Shown piece by piece: positions 50,209 through 58,417 of a stretch of 64,000 nt of DNA. The stretch's first letter is position 1, and every line of letters begins with the position of its first letter. This DNA is from Mycobacteroides franklinii (GTDB taxonomy: Bacteria > Actinomycetota > Actinomycetes > Mycobacteriales > Mycobacteriaceae), in assembly GCF_002013895.1 (NCBI RefSeq), contig NZ_MAFQ01000007.1, positions 62,001-126,000 of the forward strand, read 5' to 3'. Both the position numbers and the translations under genes were made by a program. The notes below the pieces were generated by a model that did no database searches, had not been told where the DNA came from, and worked only from the letters and a program-made list of their open reading frames with translations.

Positions 50209-50430
50209 ATGAACCTTGATCGATTTGCCGTGTGGACCGGCTACTTCCTTGGGTTGGTGTCGGTCACCATCACCGCGTTGGGTCTGGCCGCGCTGGCCGC
50301 CGGACATCACGGCTGGGGAATGGTCGCGGCCATCGCGCTGCTGATCACCGCGGGTCTCGGATTCGCGGTGGTGGGAGGCACGGTGCATCACGATCACAAG
50401 ATCCACAAGGAGACGCCGCATCTGATGTAG
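50209..50430 (+). CDS. Small two-helix membrane protein with His-rich tail
   Basis: The 73-residue protein has AGGAGG 9 bases upstream of ATG 50209 and two membrane helices (WTGYFLGLVSVTITALGL; AIALLITAGLGFAVVGG) with a cytoplasmic or external tail VHHDHKIHKETPHLM carrying five His. Such tails may bind metals, but that is inference. It is divergent from the Tyr/Pro protein gene and lies 33 bases ahead of an IdeR-like box. No family recognised. Confidence 0.65.
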   Translation: MNLDRFAVWTGYFLGLVSVTITALGLAALAAGHHGWGMVAAIALLITAGLGFAVVGGTVHHDHKIHKETPHLM

Positions 50431-50462
50431 GGGTGCAGCGGCGATCCCGACGGTCGCTTCGT

Positions 50463-50481
50463 AGAATGTAGGCTTACCTAA
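50463..50481. promoter_or_regulatory. IdeR-like iron box
   Basis: The 19-bp stretch matches 13 of 19 positions of the palindromic IdeR consensus (TTAGGTTAGGCTAACCTAA), perfectly in TAGGCT and ACCTAA. An overlapping CCTAA-G-TTAGG palindrome (50476-50486) adds a second half-site arrangement. It sits 35 bases before mbtK, so iron repression is likely. Confidence 0.75.
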
Positions 50482-50516
50482 GTTAGGCCGAACGATCGAA
50501 CGGAGCCCGCTGGCCG

Positions 50517-51125
50517 ATGAATACCCCGACCGGTTATCGCATCGCGCGTGAGATCACCGATGTGGCCGTCGAGGTCATCGCCGCCGGGCCGCCGCCCCTG
50601 CCGTCGTTCGACGGCACACGTTATGCGCTGCGCCCGGTAGATCCGCTGGGCACGGACCCGGAGATGCTCAGCGAGTGGTTCGCTCGTCCGCACCTGATGC
50701 AAACGTGGGAGCAGCCGTGGTCGGCCGCCCGTTGGCAAGAAGACTCCGCCTACCGTCTGGCCGGTGACTACTCGCTGCCCTGCATCCTGTCCGTGGACGG
50801 ACTCGAGATCGGCTACATCGAGCTGTACCGTGCCGGCCGTGACGAGATCGCCCGGATCTACCGTGGGCACGCGCACGACGTCGGACTGCACGTCGCGACG
50901 GCGGACACCCGGTATCTGGGGCGAGGTGTCGTGTCGGGGTGGATGCGCTTGCTGCCAGCGGCGATCTATCACGTTGATTCCGACTGCCGACGGATGATGA
51001 TCGAGCCATCGGCGTCGAACATGCCGATGCGCAAGGCGCTGGACCGGCTCGGCTGGACGCTCCTGGGCGAGTTCGATATTCGGCCCGACCGCCGGATCGC
51101 CCTGTACCGAACCGACCGCGACTAG
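50517..51125 (+). CDS. mbtK: Lysine N-acyltransferase MbtK-like (mycobactin modification)
   Basis: The 202-residue GNAT of the AlcB/IucB/MbtK type has the substrate motif EWFARPHLMQTWEQPW, the family signature SLPCILSVDGLEIGYIELYRA, and the acetyl-CoA region GVVSGWMRLLPAAIY followed by EPSASNMPMRKALDRLGW. MbtK puts the long acyl chain on the hydroxylysine of mycobactin. An IdeR-like box stands upstream. It is alone here, with no other mbt gene in view, and ends overlapping the convergent crotonase gene by 4 bases. Confidence 0.88.
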   Translation: MNTPTGYRIAREITDVAVEVIAAGPPPLPSFDGTRYALRPVDPLGTDPEMLSEWFARPHLMQTWEQPWSAARWQEDSAYRLAGDYSLPCILSVDGLEIGYIELYRAGRDEIARIYRGHAHDVGLHVATADTRYLGRGVVSGWMRLLPAAIYHVDSDCRRMMIEPSASNMPMRKALDRLGWTLLGEFDIRPDRRIALYRTDRD

Positions 51126-51880
51126 GCGTTCTGGCTGCGACCGCGTTCCATGATGGCGGCGCGCCGGGCCTCCACACCCTCTGCGATGGAGTTCTGGTCG
51201 ATCCACCGGTGAGCGTCGTCGAGGGCCACCTGCAGGCCATCGCCGATGAGCTCGGACTCGATGCGGCGGTAGGACGCCAGCAGTTCGCGCACCGCGGGCT
51301 GGTTGTTACCGGCGATCGTCGCGGCAAGGCGCTTGGCGGCGGGGAGTAGGTCCTCATGAGCAACCACCTCGGTGACCAGCCCGGCGCGCAGCGCATCCTC
51401 GGCCGAGAGGTAGTCGCCCGTCAGGCTCATGCGCCGCGCCAGGCCGCGCCCCACCGAGAGCGGTAGCAGGGTGGTCAACCCCCAGGTGGGCAAGATGCCA
51501 ACGCGCGCATGAGTATCGGCGAAACGTGCCTTCTCCGAGGCGATCAGGATGTCGCAGGCCAGCGCAAGCTCCAGGCCGCCGGTTACGGCCGCGCCGTTGA
51601 TGGCGCCGATCACCGGCTTGTTCAGCTCGGGCCACCACGGGTCCAGGGACTCGGCGCGGTCGCCGCCGCCCAATTCCTTGAGGTCCACGCCCGCGCAGAA
51701 CACCGGGTCGGCGGCGGTCAGGATCATTACGTCGACGTTCTCGTCGGCGTCGGCCGCGGTGACGGCTTTCACGATCTCCTCACCGAGCGCGGTGCTCAAG
51801 GCATTGCGTGCCTGCGGCCGGTTCAGGGTGATGGTGCAGATGCGGTCTTCGGTCTGCGTCAACAAAATTGGTTCGGTCAT
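51122..51880 (-). CDS. Crotonase-superfamily enoyl-CoA hydratase-like enzyme
   Basis: The 252-residue protein has the crotonase CoA-binding NRPQARNALS, oxyanion GVDLKELGG and INGAAVTGGLELALACD, where the first catalytic Glu is present. The second canonical Glu is replaced: ARFADTHARVG has His where FGQPE-type hydratases have Glu. It is therefore either a hydratase using other groups or an isomerase/hydrolase relative. A strong AAGGAGG lies 10 bases upstream of the ATG, which overlaps the acyl-CoA dehydrogenase stop. It is last gene of a three-gene operon. Confidence 0.9.
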   Translation of the reverse strand: MTEPILLTQTEDRICTITLNRPQARNALSTALGEEIVKAVTAADADENVDVMILTAADPVFCAGVDLKELGGGDRAESLDPWWPELNKPVIGAINGAAVTGGLELALACDILIASEKARFADTHARVGILPTWGLTTLLPLSVGRGLARRMSLTGDYLSAEDALRAGLVTEVVAHEDLLPAAKRLAATIAGNNQPAVRELLASYRRIESELIGDGLQVALDDAHRWIDQNSIAEGVEARRAAIMERGRSQNA

Positions 51881-53079
51881 GCGTCGATTACCTCCTTGGC
51901 AATGCGTTCGGCGTGAACGGCGCGCCCTCCGAAGAGGGCCGAATTGCTCACGGCGCGTTTGTAATACAGGTGAGCGGGATGCTCCCAGGTGAAACCGATG
52001 CCGCCGTGGCTCTGGATGGCCTTGGCGGTTACCTCTACCGCACCCGCCGATGCCACCTGCTGGGCAATGCTGGTGGCCAGCGCCGGATCGTCAAGGCTCG
52101 GGTCGTCATGTGACCAGGCGGCATGATAGGCGGCACCACGCACATTCCCGGTGGCTGCGGCCATATCGGCAAGGCGATGCTTGACGGCCTGGAATGAACC
52201 GATGATCCGTCCGAACTGAATTCGGGACTTGGCGTATTCGGTGGTCACATCCAGCATATGGGCGGCTATACCGGCCTGCTCGGCCGCGAGCACCGTGGCT
52301 GCGACGTCGAGTGCCTTGGCCACAGCTTCCGTGCCTCGTCCCTGCTCGCCGATCAGACGTCCCGGCGCGGAGTTGAAGTGGATGTTGGCCTGCCTGCGCG
52401 TCAGATCCAGGGTGGCCAGAGCATGCCGGTCCACACCCGCCGCGGTGCCATCGACGGCGAAAAGACTTGGACCCGAATCGGTATCGGCCAGGACCAGGAT
52501 CAGGTCGGCGGTGGCTCCGTCGGGGACATGCTCGGTGTCGCCGGTGAGTTTCCATCCGTCGGCATCGGATTCGGCCGATACCGTTATCGCGTCGGACAGC
52601 CGGGTGCGGCCGCCGGCCAGGGTGATCGTCTTGTCGCCGGAGGCCAGCGCGGGCACCCACTCGGCAAGGGCGTCATTGTCGCCGCTGGCCACCAGGGCGG
52701 TAGCGCCGAGGGCCGCACTGGATATCCACGGCAGACACACCAGTGCACGTCCCAGTTCCTCAGCCACAATGGACAATTCGACAACGCCCAGCCCTGCGCC
52801 GCCGTGCTCTTCGGGCAGGCTCAGGCCCACCACGCCAAGCTCGGAGCCAAGGGCATGCCAGGCCTTCAGGTCGATGCTCCCGGCATCGGCGATCTGGCGT
52901 ACATGCTCGGGTGTCCAGACCCGTTCGCACCAGCCACGCACCAGCGAGCGCAGGTCGCCGTGTTCTTCGGTGAACTCGAACTCACTGATCCGGGTCTGAT
53001 GGTCTTCGTTGGCACTCATCCGGGTCTGATGGTCTTCGTTGGCACTCATCCGGGTCTGATGGTCTTCGTTGGCACTCAT
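51877..53079 (-). CDS. Acyl-CoA dehydrogenase, subunit with repeated start region
   Basis: The 400-residue protein belongs to the acyl-CoA dehydrogenase family (VGLSLPEEHGGAGLG; C-terminal SHGGIGFTWEHPAHLYYKRA). The usual base Glu of the EGT motif is replaced by SHGGIGF, as in the non-catalytic or small subunit of actinobacterial alpha2beta2 FadE pairs. The N-terminus carries MSANEDHQTR three times in a row; each repeat offers an ATG (53079, 53049, 53019). The first ATG overlaps the stop of the upstream dehydrogenase. It probably forms a heterotetramer with it. Confidence 0.9.
   Translation of the reverse strand: MSANEDHQTRMSANEDHQTRMSANEDHQTRISEFEFTEEHGDLRSLVRGWCERVWTPEHVRQIADAGSIDLKAWHALGSELGVVGLSLPEEHGGAGLGVVELSIVAEELGRALVCLPWISSAALGATALVASGDNDALAEWVPALASGDKTITLAGGRTRLSDAITVSAESDADGWKLTGDTEHVPDGATADLILVLADTDSGPSLFAVDGTAAGVDRHALATLDLTRRQANIHFNSAPGRLIGEQGRGTEAVAKALDVAATVLAAEQAGIAAHMLDVTTEYAKSRIQFGRIIGSFQAVKHRLADMAAATGNVRGAAYHAAWSHDDPSLDDPALATSIAQQVASAGAVEVTAKAIQSHGGIGFTWEHPAHLYYKRAVSNSALFGGRAVHAERIAKEVIDA
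52990..53079 (-). repeat. Three identical 30-bp tandem repeats at a gene start
   Basis: Copies at 53050-53079, 53020-53049 and 52990-53019 are identical. The nine bases after the third copy match the repeat at six positions, a possible fourth remnant. The length is a multiple of three, so the reading frame is kept. Confidence 0.97.
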
Positions 53080-54284
53080 CCGCGGGGCACGTCCTTCCAG
53101 GCTTTGTCGGTGTCGACCCGGATATCGCCGGGCAGTCCGAGAACGCGTTCTCCGATGATGTTGCGCATCACGTCGGAGGTACCGCCTTCGATGGTGTTGG
53201 CCTTGGATCGCAGGAAAGCCCACATGGTGTCGGCGCGCCGGTCCTCTTCGACGACGCGTCGCATGTCGTATGAGGCGTACAGGGTCGCCTCGATGCCCAG
53301 CAGTTCAACGCAGAAGTCGTAGATCTGCTGGTTGAGCTCCGCGCCCATCAGCTTGCCGATCGATCCTTCCGGGCCCATGGGCGCATCGCCCTGCGCGGCG
53401 ATCCGCATCTGCGTGCCGTAACGGTTTCCCTCCGAGCGGACGAACAGATTCGTCAACTTGGCCCGCAGCTCGGGGGTGTGTAGGTCGGGGCGCTGTTTCC
53501 ACAAGTTCAGGGCATTGCCGATGGATCCGCCGCCGCGGCCGTGGTCGAAGGCGCCACCCAGTGCGCTGCGCTCGTTCATCAACGTCGTCATCGATACCCG
53601 CCAGCCGTCGCCCTCATTGCCCAGGCGATGCGCGTCCGGGATGCGGACATCGGTGAGATACACCTCGTTGAACTCGGCGTCGCCGGTCATCTGCCGTAGC
53701 GGGCGGACCTCGACACCGGGATCGGTCATGTCGAGGACGAAGTAGGTCAGACCGCGGTGCTTGGGCGCGTCGGGATTGCTGCGGGCCACCAGCAGCGCCC
53801 AGCGTGCCTGGTGGGCTCCCGACGTCCACACCTTCTGGCCGTTGATCACCCAGTCGTCGCCGTCGCGTACCGCGCGGGTGGCCAGGCCCGCCAGATCGGA
53901 ACCGGCGCCGGGCTCGCTGAAGAGCTGACACCACAGTTCTTCACCGGTGAAGAGCGGCCGCAAAATCCGTTCGGTCAATTCCGGCTGCCCATGGGCGAGC
54001 ACCGTCGGCGCCGCCATGCCGTACCCAATCACGTTGACAAACAACGGGTCCGGCATGCCTGCCGCACGCAATATGGTGTCGGAGACGGCCTGTAGTGCCG
54101 GTGGGGCGTCCAGACCGCCGAGGCCGGCTGGGAAGTGGACCCAGGCCAGGCCCGCGTCATAGACGGCGCCCAAGAGTTCGGTGACGGGGGTGGTGGCGGG
54201 GGGATGTTTGGCGAGGACCTCGTGCGCGGCGGTGGCGATGCGCTCGCGCAGCACGTTCGACGGCTCCGATGACGTCACTGGCAT
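53076..54284 (-). CDS. Acyl-CoA dehydrogenase, catalytic partner
   Basis: The 402-residue FAD protein carries the middle-domain pattern CQLFSEPGAGSDLAGL and WVINGQKVWTSGAH, and in the C-terminal domain NTIEGGTSDVMRNIIGERVLGLP with the candidate base Glu. Overlap with the next dehydrogenase and a crotonase suggests a complete dehydrogenation-hydration step on one acyl-CoA, in the style of steroid side-chain FadE pairs. The substrate cannot be read from sequence. ATG 54284 opens the operon; a GTATAC/TACGTA region lies immediately upstream. Confidence 0.93.
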   Translation of the reverse strand: MPVTSSEPSNVLRERIATAAHEVLAKHPPATTPVTELLGAVYDAGLAWVHFPAGLGGLDAPPALQAVSDTILRAAGMPDPLFVNVIGYGMAAPTVLAHGQPELTERILRPLFTGEELWCQLFSEPGAGSDLAGLATRAVRDGDDWVINGQKVWTSGAHQARWALLVARSNPDAPKHRGLTYFVLDMTDPGVEVRPLRQMTGDAEFNEVYLTDVRIPDAHRLGNEGDGWRVSMTTLMNERSALGGAFDHGRGGGSIGNALNLWKQRPDLHTPELRAKLTNLFVRSEGNRYGTQMRIAAQGDAPMGPEGSIGKLMGAELNQQIYDFCVELLGIEATLYASYDMRRVVEEDRRADTMWAFLRSKANTIEGGTSDVMRNIIGERVLGLPGDIRVDTDKAWKDVPRG

Positions 54285-54365
54285 GACTTACGTATACACG
54301 CGCAGGGGAACTAACCGGTGGGTGGGGCATGGCGTCTTTCGGATTGTCTTTCTACTGTCGTAGGT

Positions 54366-54635
54366 ATGTGCAGGAACATCACCGAGCTACGCGGGCTTGA
54401 ACCTGCGGCGACCGACCAGGAGATCGAGGCGGCGGCGCGGCAATACGTGCGCAAGATCAGCGGAATTCAGAAAACGTCCGACGCCAATCGGGACGCGTTC
54501 GAGCATGCGGTGGCGGAGGTGACGGCTACGACGATGCGGCTGTTGGACCTACTGCCGGCGCGCCGTCAGCCGCCGAAGACGGTGCCGCCGCTGCGACGGC
54601 CCGAGGTACAGGCCCGCATCGCGGCACGCGGCTGA
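54366..54635 (+). CDS. DUF2277 protein
   Basis: The 89-residue protein has the family beginning MCRNITELRGLEPAAT and the central VRKISG...QKTSDANRDAFEHAV. The function is unknown. TACTGT at 54353-54358 seven bases before ATG 54366 could allow a leaderless mRNA; there is no ribosome binding site. It is divergent from the acyl-CoA dehydrogenase operon and converges on the DUF3558-like gene with 7 bases between. Confidence 0.85.
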   Translation: MCRNITELRGLEPAATDQEIEAAARQYVRKISGIQKTSDANRDAFEHAVAEVTATTMRLLDLLPARRQPPKTVPPLRRPEVQARIAARG

Positions 54636-54642
54636 GGCGGCC

Positions 54643-55263
54643 TCAGAACTTGTACGCGGGCGCGAGAATATTTGCGACCCGGCGATTTTCCACGAGACAG
54701 CCAGGGCCGTCGGGGGAGTACTTCTGCGAGGCGTAATACAGGGACTGCTGGACCACGCCGTAGCTCGTCTTGAAGGTGATCATGCAGGACACCCACCACT
54801 GGTTGTTCCAGTCGGTCGGTTTCATGATGTTGTATTCGGCCGCGCGATGCCCCTGGATGGTGGTCTCCACGCCATCGGCCGGTAGTGAGTCTTCATACGT
54901 GCGCCACACGATTGCCTCGACGGCCAACTGGTAGTTGTTGCGCGAGTCGTAGCGGCAGCGCAGCCCTTCCTCTGGAGCGGGCGGGGTCTGATCGAGGCCT
55001 GCTGCGGCGATGACCGAGCCGGGGATGTCGTAGCAGGGATCGAACGGGCGTGGGTCGGTGACGGGGACGACCGGCCATTTGATGGTGGTGGTGGCGCCCG
55101 TGACTGCGGGGCCGGTCATGGGCGCTGTGGAGAACCGGAGTTGAACCGGCGCGCCGGCGGCGTGCTCTGTGGGGGCGGTGCGCCAGACGACAAGAGCGCT
55201 GAGCGCCAGTGCCGTCAGGGCGACGCAGAATCCAGCTCGGACAAGGCCTGCCCGTTGGGCCAT
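54643..55263 (-). CDS. Membrane-anchored exported protein, DUF3558-like
   Basis: The 206-residue protein has one N-terminal hydrophobic helix (FCVALTALALSALVVW) without a lipobox Cys. The outside part has PRPFDPCYDIPGSVIAAAGL, WWVSCMITF and a late GCLVENRR, the Cys spacing and PFDPC beginning seen in DUF3558 lipoproteins. Role unknown. It may share regulation with the AhpD-like gene because a KstR-like palindrome lies 85 bases upstream of its start. Confidence 0.72.
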   Translation of the reverse strand: MAQRAGLVRAGFCVALTALALSALVVWRTAPTEHAAGAPVQLRFSTAPMTGPAVTGATTTIKWPVVPVTDPRPFDPCYDIPGSVIAAAGLDQTPPAPEEGLRCRYDSRNNYQLAVEAIVWRTYEDSLPADGVETTIQGHRAAEYNIMKPTDWNNQWWVSCMITFKTSYGVVQQSLYYASQKYSPDGPGCLVENRRVANILAPAYKF

Positions 55264-55345
55264 GCGAATTCACCTCAATCTGGTCTGCCGCGGTGCGCCG
55301 AAGTCTAACCGTGCGCGTCCTCGTCTCATACGGAACCTCGAAAAC

Positions 55346-55363
55346 ACTAGAACACGTTCTAGT
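55346..55363. promoter_or_regulatory. KstR-type operator
   Basis: ACTAGAAC and AGTT... pair as a perfect 8-2-8 palindrome; the inner 14 bp TAGAACACGTTCTA fits the KstR motif TnnAACnnGTTnnA. It ends 19 bases before the AhpD-like start, so a KstR dimer would block its promoter. Confidence 0.8.
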
Positions 55364-55382
55364 TCAGGAGTACCGTGACACC

Positions 55383-55859
55383 ATGGCACGAATTGGCAAT
55401 TATGCGGACGATGATGTAGCCGGCTGGCTGATGGGCGCGCCCGAGATGGCGCCCGGCTTCGCCGGATTCTCCGACGCGGTGTACAACCGCAGTCGGCTTC
55501 CTCTCGGGGTGCGCGAGCTCGCTCGTATGGCCGTGGCCTTCGCGAATGAATGCTCGGTCTGTCAGAACACCCGTTTCGTTCAGAGCGGTGAGCTCGATGC
55601 AGACTTCTACGCCGACGCCGATCAGTGGCGCACTTCGCTGCGATACAGCGAGGCAGAGCGGACGGCCGCCGAGTTCGCGCACCGGTTCGCCACCGATCAC
55701 ATCGGGTTGCGCGAGGACGACGAGTTCTGGGATCGGGCCCGCGCACACTTTGACGATGGGTTGCTGACTGATCTGGCGCTGTCCTGTGCGTTCTGGGTGG
55801 GAAGTGGACGCGCGCTACGAGTTCTCGACGTGGGGCAGAGCTGCAAGATAAACCTGTAG
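55383..55859 (+). CDS. Carboxymuconolactone decarboxylase/AhpD-like protein
   Basis: The 158-residue protein has the AhpD-like redox motif ECSVCQNTR (CxxC) preceded by GVRELARMAVAFAN, then a helical C-terminus (HIGLREDDEFWDRAR). Members are peroxidases or gamma-carboxymuconolactone decarboxylases. A KstR-type palindrome and AGGAG precede the start, suggesting induction during sterol degradation. ATG 55383 is the best start although AGGAG is a little far (12 bases). pptH follows 13 bases after its stop. Confidence 0.85.
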   Translation: MARIGNYADDDVAGWLMGAPEMAPGFAGFSDAVYNRSRLPLGVRELARMAVAFANECSVCQNTRFVQSGELDADFYADADQWRTSLRYSEAERTAAEFAHRFATDHIGLREDDEFWDRARAHFDDGLLTDLALSCAFWVGSGRALRVLDVGQSCKINL

Positions 55860-55872
55860 GTACATTGGCCGG

Positions 55873-56826
55873 ATGACGCAGGAACGGGAGCCCAGACTCT
55901 GGGCCATCAGTGACCTGCATGTGGGGCAGTCGGCCAACAAGTCCGTTCTCGAGGAACTGCATCCGGCCTCACCCGAGGATTGGTTGATCGTCGCCGGTGA
56001 TGTCGCCGAGCGCACCGATGACATCCGGGCGGCACTGGATCTGTTGCGGCGCAGGTTCGCCAAGGTGATCTGGGTGCCGGGTAACCACGAGCTGTGGACG
56101 ACGGCGCGCGATCCGATGCAGATATTTGGGCAGTCTCGGTACGACTATCTGGTCAACATGTGCGACGAGATGGGCGTGATTACCCCCGAGCATCCGTATC
56201 CGGTGTGGGTGGAGCAGGGTGGTCCCGCGACCATCGTGCCGATGTTTGTGTTGTACGACTACACATTTCTGCCGGAGGGGGCCAACAGCAAGGCCGAGGG
56301 GCTGAAGATCGCCCGCGATCGCAACGTGGTGGCGACCGATGAATTCTTGCTCTCCAGTGAACCTTTCGCGACACGCGATGCTTGGTGCCGAGATCGACTG
56401 CGGTACACCCGCAAGCGGCTGGAAGATCTGGACTGGATGACGCCGACGGTCCTGGTGAATCATTTTCCGTTGGTGCGCGATCCCTGCGATGCGTTGTTCT
56501 ACCCCGAGTTCTCGCTGTGGTGCGGAACCATGGAGACCGCGGACTGGCACACCCGCTACAACGCGGCCTGCTCGGTGTACGGCCATCTGCATATCCCGCG
56601 AACCACCTGGTATGACGACGTTCGGTTCGAAGAGGTATCGGTGGGCTACCCGAGGGAATGGGCTCAGCGCAAACCGTATTCGTGGCTTCGGCAGATCCTG
56701 CCCGCCCCGCACTATCCGCCCGGCTACCTCAACGAGTTCGGTGGTCACTTTGAGATCACCGAACAGATGAGGGTGGCGGCCAAGCGATTCCGTGAACGGC
56801 TTGCCAAGGAGCGTGCCAGTGACTGA
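55873..56826 (+). CDS. pptH: Phosphopantetheinyl hydrolase PptH (metallophosphoesterase)
   Basis: The 317-residue calcineurin-like enzyme has the metal motifs ISDLHVG, VAGDVAERTD, WVPGNHELW, LVNHFPL and YGHLHIPRTTW. In M. tuberculosis the homologue Rv2795c removes 4'-phosphopantetheine from carrier proteins, opposing PptT, and loss of it alters sensitivity to PptT inhibitors. Here too it lies directly before pptT, overlapping it by 8 bases, so the opposing enzymes are translated from one message. Confidence 0.93.
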   Translation: MTQEREPRLWAISDLHVGQSANKSVLEELHPASPEDWLIVAGDVAERTDDIRAALDLLRRRFAKVIWVPGNHELWTTARDPMQIFGQSRYDYLVNMCDEMGVITPEHPYPVWVEQGGPATIVPMFVLYDYTFLPEGANSKAEGLKIARDRNVVATDEFLLSSEPFATRDAWCRDRLRYTRKRLEDLDWMTPTVLVNHFPLVRDPCDALFYPEFSLWCGTMETADWHTRYNAACSVYGHLHIPRTTWYDDVRFEEVSVGYPREWAQRKPYSWLRQILPAPHYPPGYLNEFGGHFEITEQMRVAAKRFRERLAKERASD

Positions 56827-57505
56827 TGAGCGTCTCGCGCGAAGAGGCGACAAGACCGATGAGTTGATTGCCTCGGTGGTTCCCGACGTGTTGTCGTCGG
56901 CCGAACTGTACGACGATCCTCCCGGCTTGGTGGCGCTGCCCGAAGAGGAGCCACTGATCGCCAAGTCGGTGGCGAAGCGGCGCAACGAGTTCATCACGGT
57001 GCGGCACTGCGCCCGGCAGGCGCTATCCGTTCTTGGTGTCGCCGAAGGGCCGATCCTCAAGGGAGACAAGGGACAGCCGCTATGGCCCAATGGGGTGGTG
57101 GGCAGCATGACGCACACCGAAGGATTCCGCGGCGCCGTCGTCGGGCGGGCTGGGGAGGTTCGTTCGGTGGGGATTGACGCCGAGCCGCACGACGTGCTGC
57201 CCAACGGTGTGCTCAAGTCGATCACCCTGCCTGTCGAGCGTGACGAGCTGGCGGCGTTGCCCGAAGGCACACACTGGGACCGGTTGCTGTTCTGCGCCAA
57301 GGAGACGACGTACAAGGCGTGGTTCCCGCTGACCACTCGCTGGCTCGGTTTTGAGGACGCTCACATCACCCTCGACCCGGGCGGGACATTCACCTCGCGA
57401 ATTCTGATCGACGGCAAGGCTAATGATGGCAGCGTGCTGTCGAGCTTCGATGGGCGATGGATCATCGACAAGGGCCTGATCCTGACCGCGATCGTGGTGC
57501 CGTGA
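56819..57505 (+). CDS. pptT: Phosphopantetheinyl transferase PptT
   Basis: The 228-residue Sfp-type enzyme moves 4'-phosphopantetheine from CoA to carrier domains of polyketide, mycolate and siderophore synthases. Motifs are [43 protein letters not shown] (metal-binding Asp/Glu) and [14 protein letters not shown] 56819 is chosen: AAGGAG is 7 bases upstream and the length matches the M. tuberculosis enzyme (about 227). It would activate the ACP of the PKS at 21754. The GTGA junction links it to truB. Confidence 0.96.
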   Translation: MTDERLARRGDKTDELIASVVPDVLSSAELYDDPPGLVALPEEEPLIAKSVAKRRNEFITVRHCARQALSVLGVAEGPILKGDKGQPLWPNGVVGSMTHTEGFRGAVVGRAGEVRSVGIDAEPHDVLPNGVLKSITLPVERDELAALPEGTHWDRLLFCAKETTYKAWFPLTTRWLGFEDAHITLDPGGTFTSRILIDGKANDGSVLSSFDGRWIIDKGLILTAIVVP

Positions 57506-58398
57506 CCGATCCCTTGAGCCGTGCGGGCCTGGTGATTGTGGACAAGCCCGCCGGGATGACGAGTCATGACGTGGTATCGCGTTGCCGGAGAATATTTTCC
57601 ACCCGCAAGGTGGGGCATGCCGGCACCCTTGATCCGATGGCCACGGGTGTGCTGGTTATCGGAATTGAGCGCGCTACCAAGATCATGGGACTGCTGACGT
57701 TGACCACCAAGTCGTACGCGGCGACCATCCGTTTCGGCCAGAGCACCACCACCGATGATGCCGAAGGTGAGGTGCTGCAAACTGTTTCGGCTTCCCAGGT
57801 GACCGGCGACGATATCGAGGCAGCCGTGGCGGCGTTGCGCGGGGATATCGAGCAGGTGCCGTCCTCGGTGAGCGCGATCAAGGTAGACGGTCAGCGTGCC
57901 TACAAGCTGGCGCGAGAGGGGCAGTCGGTTGAGCTGGCCGCACGTCCCGTGAGCATCTCGCGTTTCGACGTGTTGGCCGTGCGCCGGCCGGGCGACGGTT
58001 TTGTCGATGTGGACGTGGAAGTCGACTGCTCCTCGGGGACCTACATTCGTGCGCTGGCCCGGGACGCGGGGGCCGCGCTGGGGGTCGGTGGGCATCTCAC
58101 GGCATTGCGCCGCACCAGGGTTGGCGATTTCGGACTGGATCGGGCGCGCACGCTCGATGAGTTGGCCGACGACGCGACACTCTCGCTGGACCTGGACACC
58201 GCATGCCGGGACGGATTTCCCCGCCGCGATCTGGATGCGGCGGAGGTCGACTCGGTGCGCAACGGGCGGCCGTTGTCCGCGGCGGGCATCGAGGGGACCT
58301 ACGCGGCGGTGGATGCCGAAGACCGGGTCATCGCGCTCTTGGCGGACAAAGGATCTCGTACGACGTCGGTGGTCGTGCTGCGGCCTGCGAATTTGTAG
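57502..58398 (+). CDS. truB: tRNA pseudouridine-55 synthase
   Basis: The 298-residue enzyme makes pseudouridine at position 55 of tRNAs. The catalytic Asp is in [14 protein letters not shown], with [15 protein letters not shown] at the start and [18 protein letters not shown] [12 protein letters not shown] later, then a PUA-type C-terminus. GTG 57502 in the GTGA overlap with pptT gives the same length as the M. tuberculosis protein. Longer starts would run through pptT. Confidence 0.97.
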   Translation: MTDPLSRAGLVIVDKPAGMTSHDVVSRCRRIFSTRKVGHAGTLDPMATGVLVIGIERATKIMGLLTLTTKSYAATIRFGQSTTTDDAEGEVLQTVSASQVTGDDIEAAVAALRGDIEQVPSSVSAIKVDGQRAYKLAREGQSVELAARPVSISRFDVLAVRRPGDGFVDVDVEVDCSSGTYIRALARDAGAALGVGGHLTALRRTRVGDFGLDRARTLDELADDATLSLDLDTACRDGFPRRDLDAAEVDSVRNGRPLSAAGIEGTYAAVDAEDRVIALLADKGSRTTSVVVLRPANL

Positions 58399-58417
58399 GT
58401 AGCGTCCGGTACCAGCT

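Noticed and set aside
52990..53079. A frameshift or broken gene at the triple repeat
   Set aside because: The unit length is 30 bases, so the frame is kept, and a complete dehydrogenase follows.
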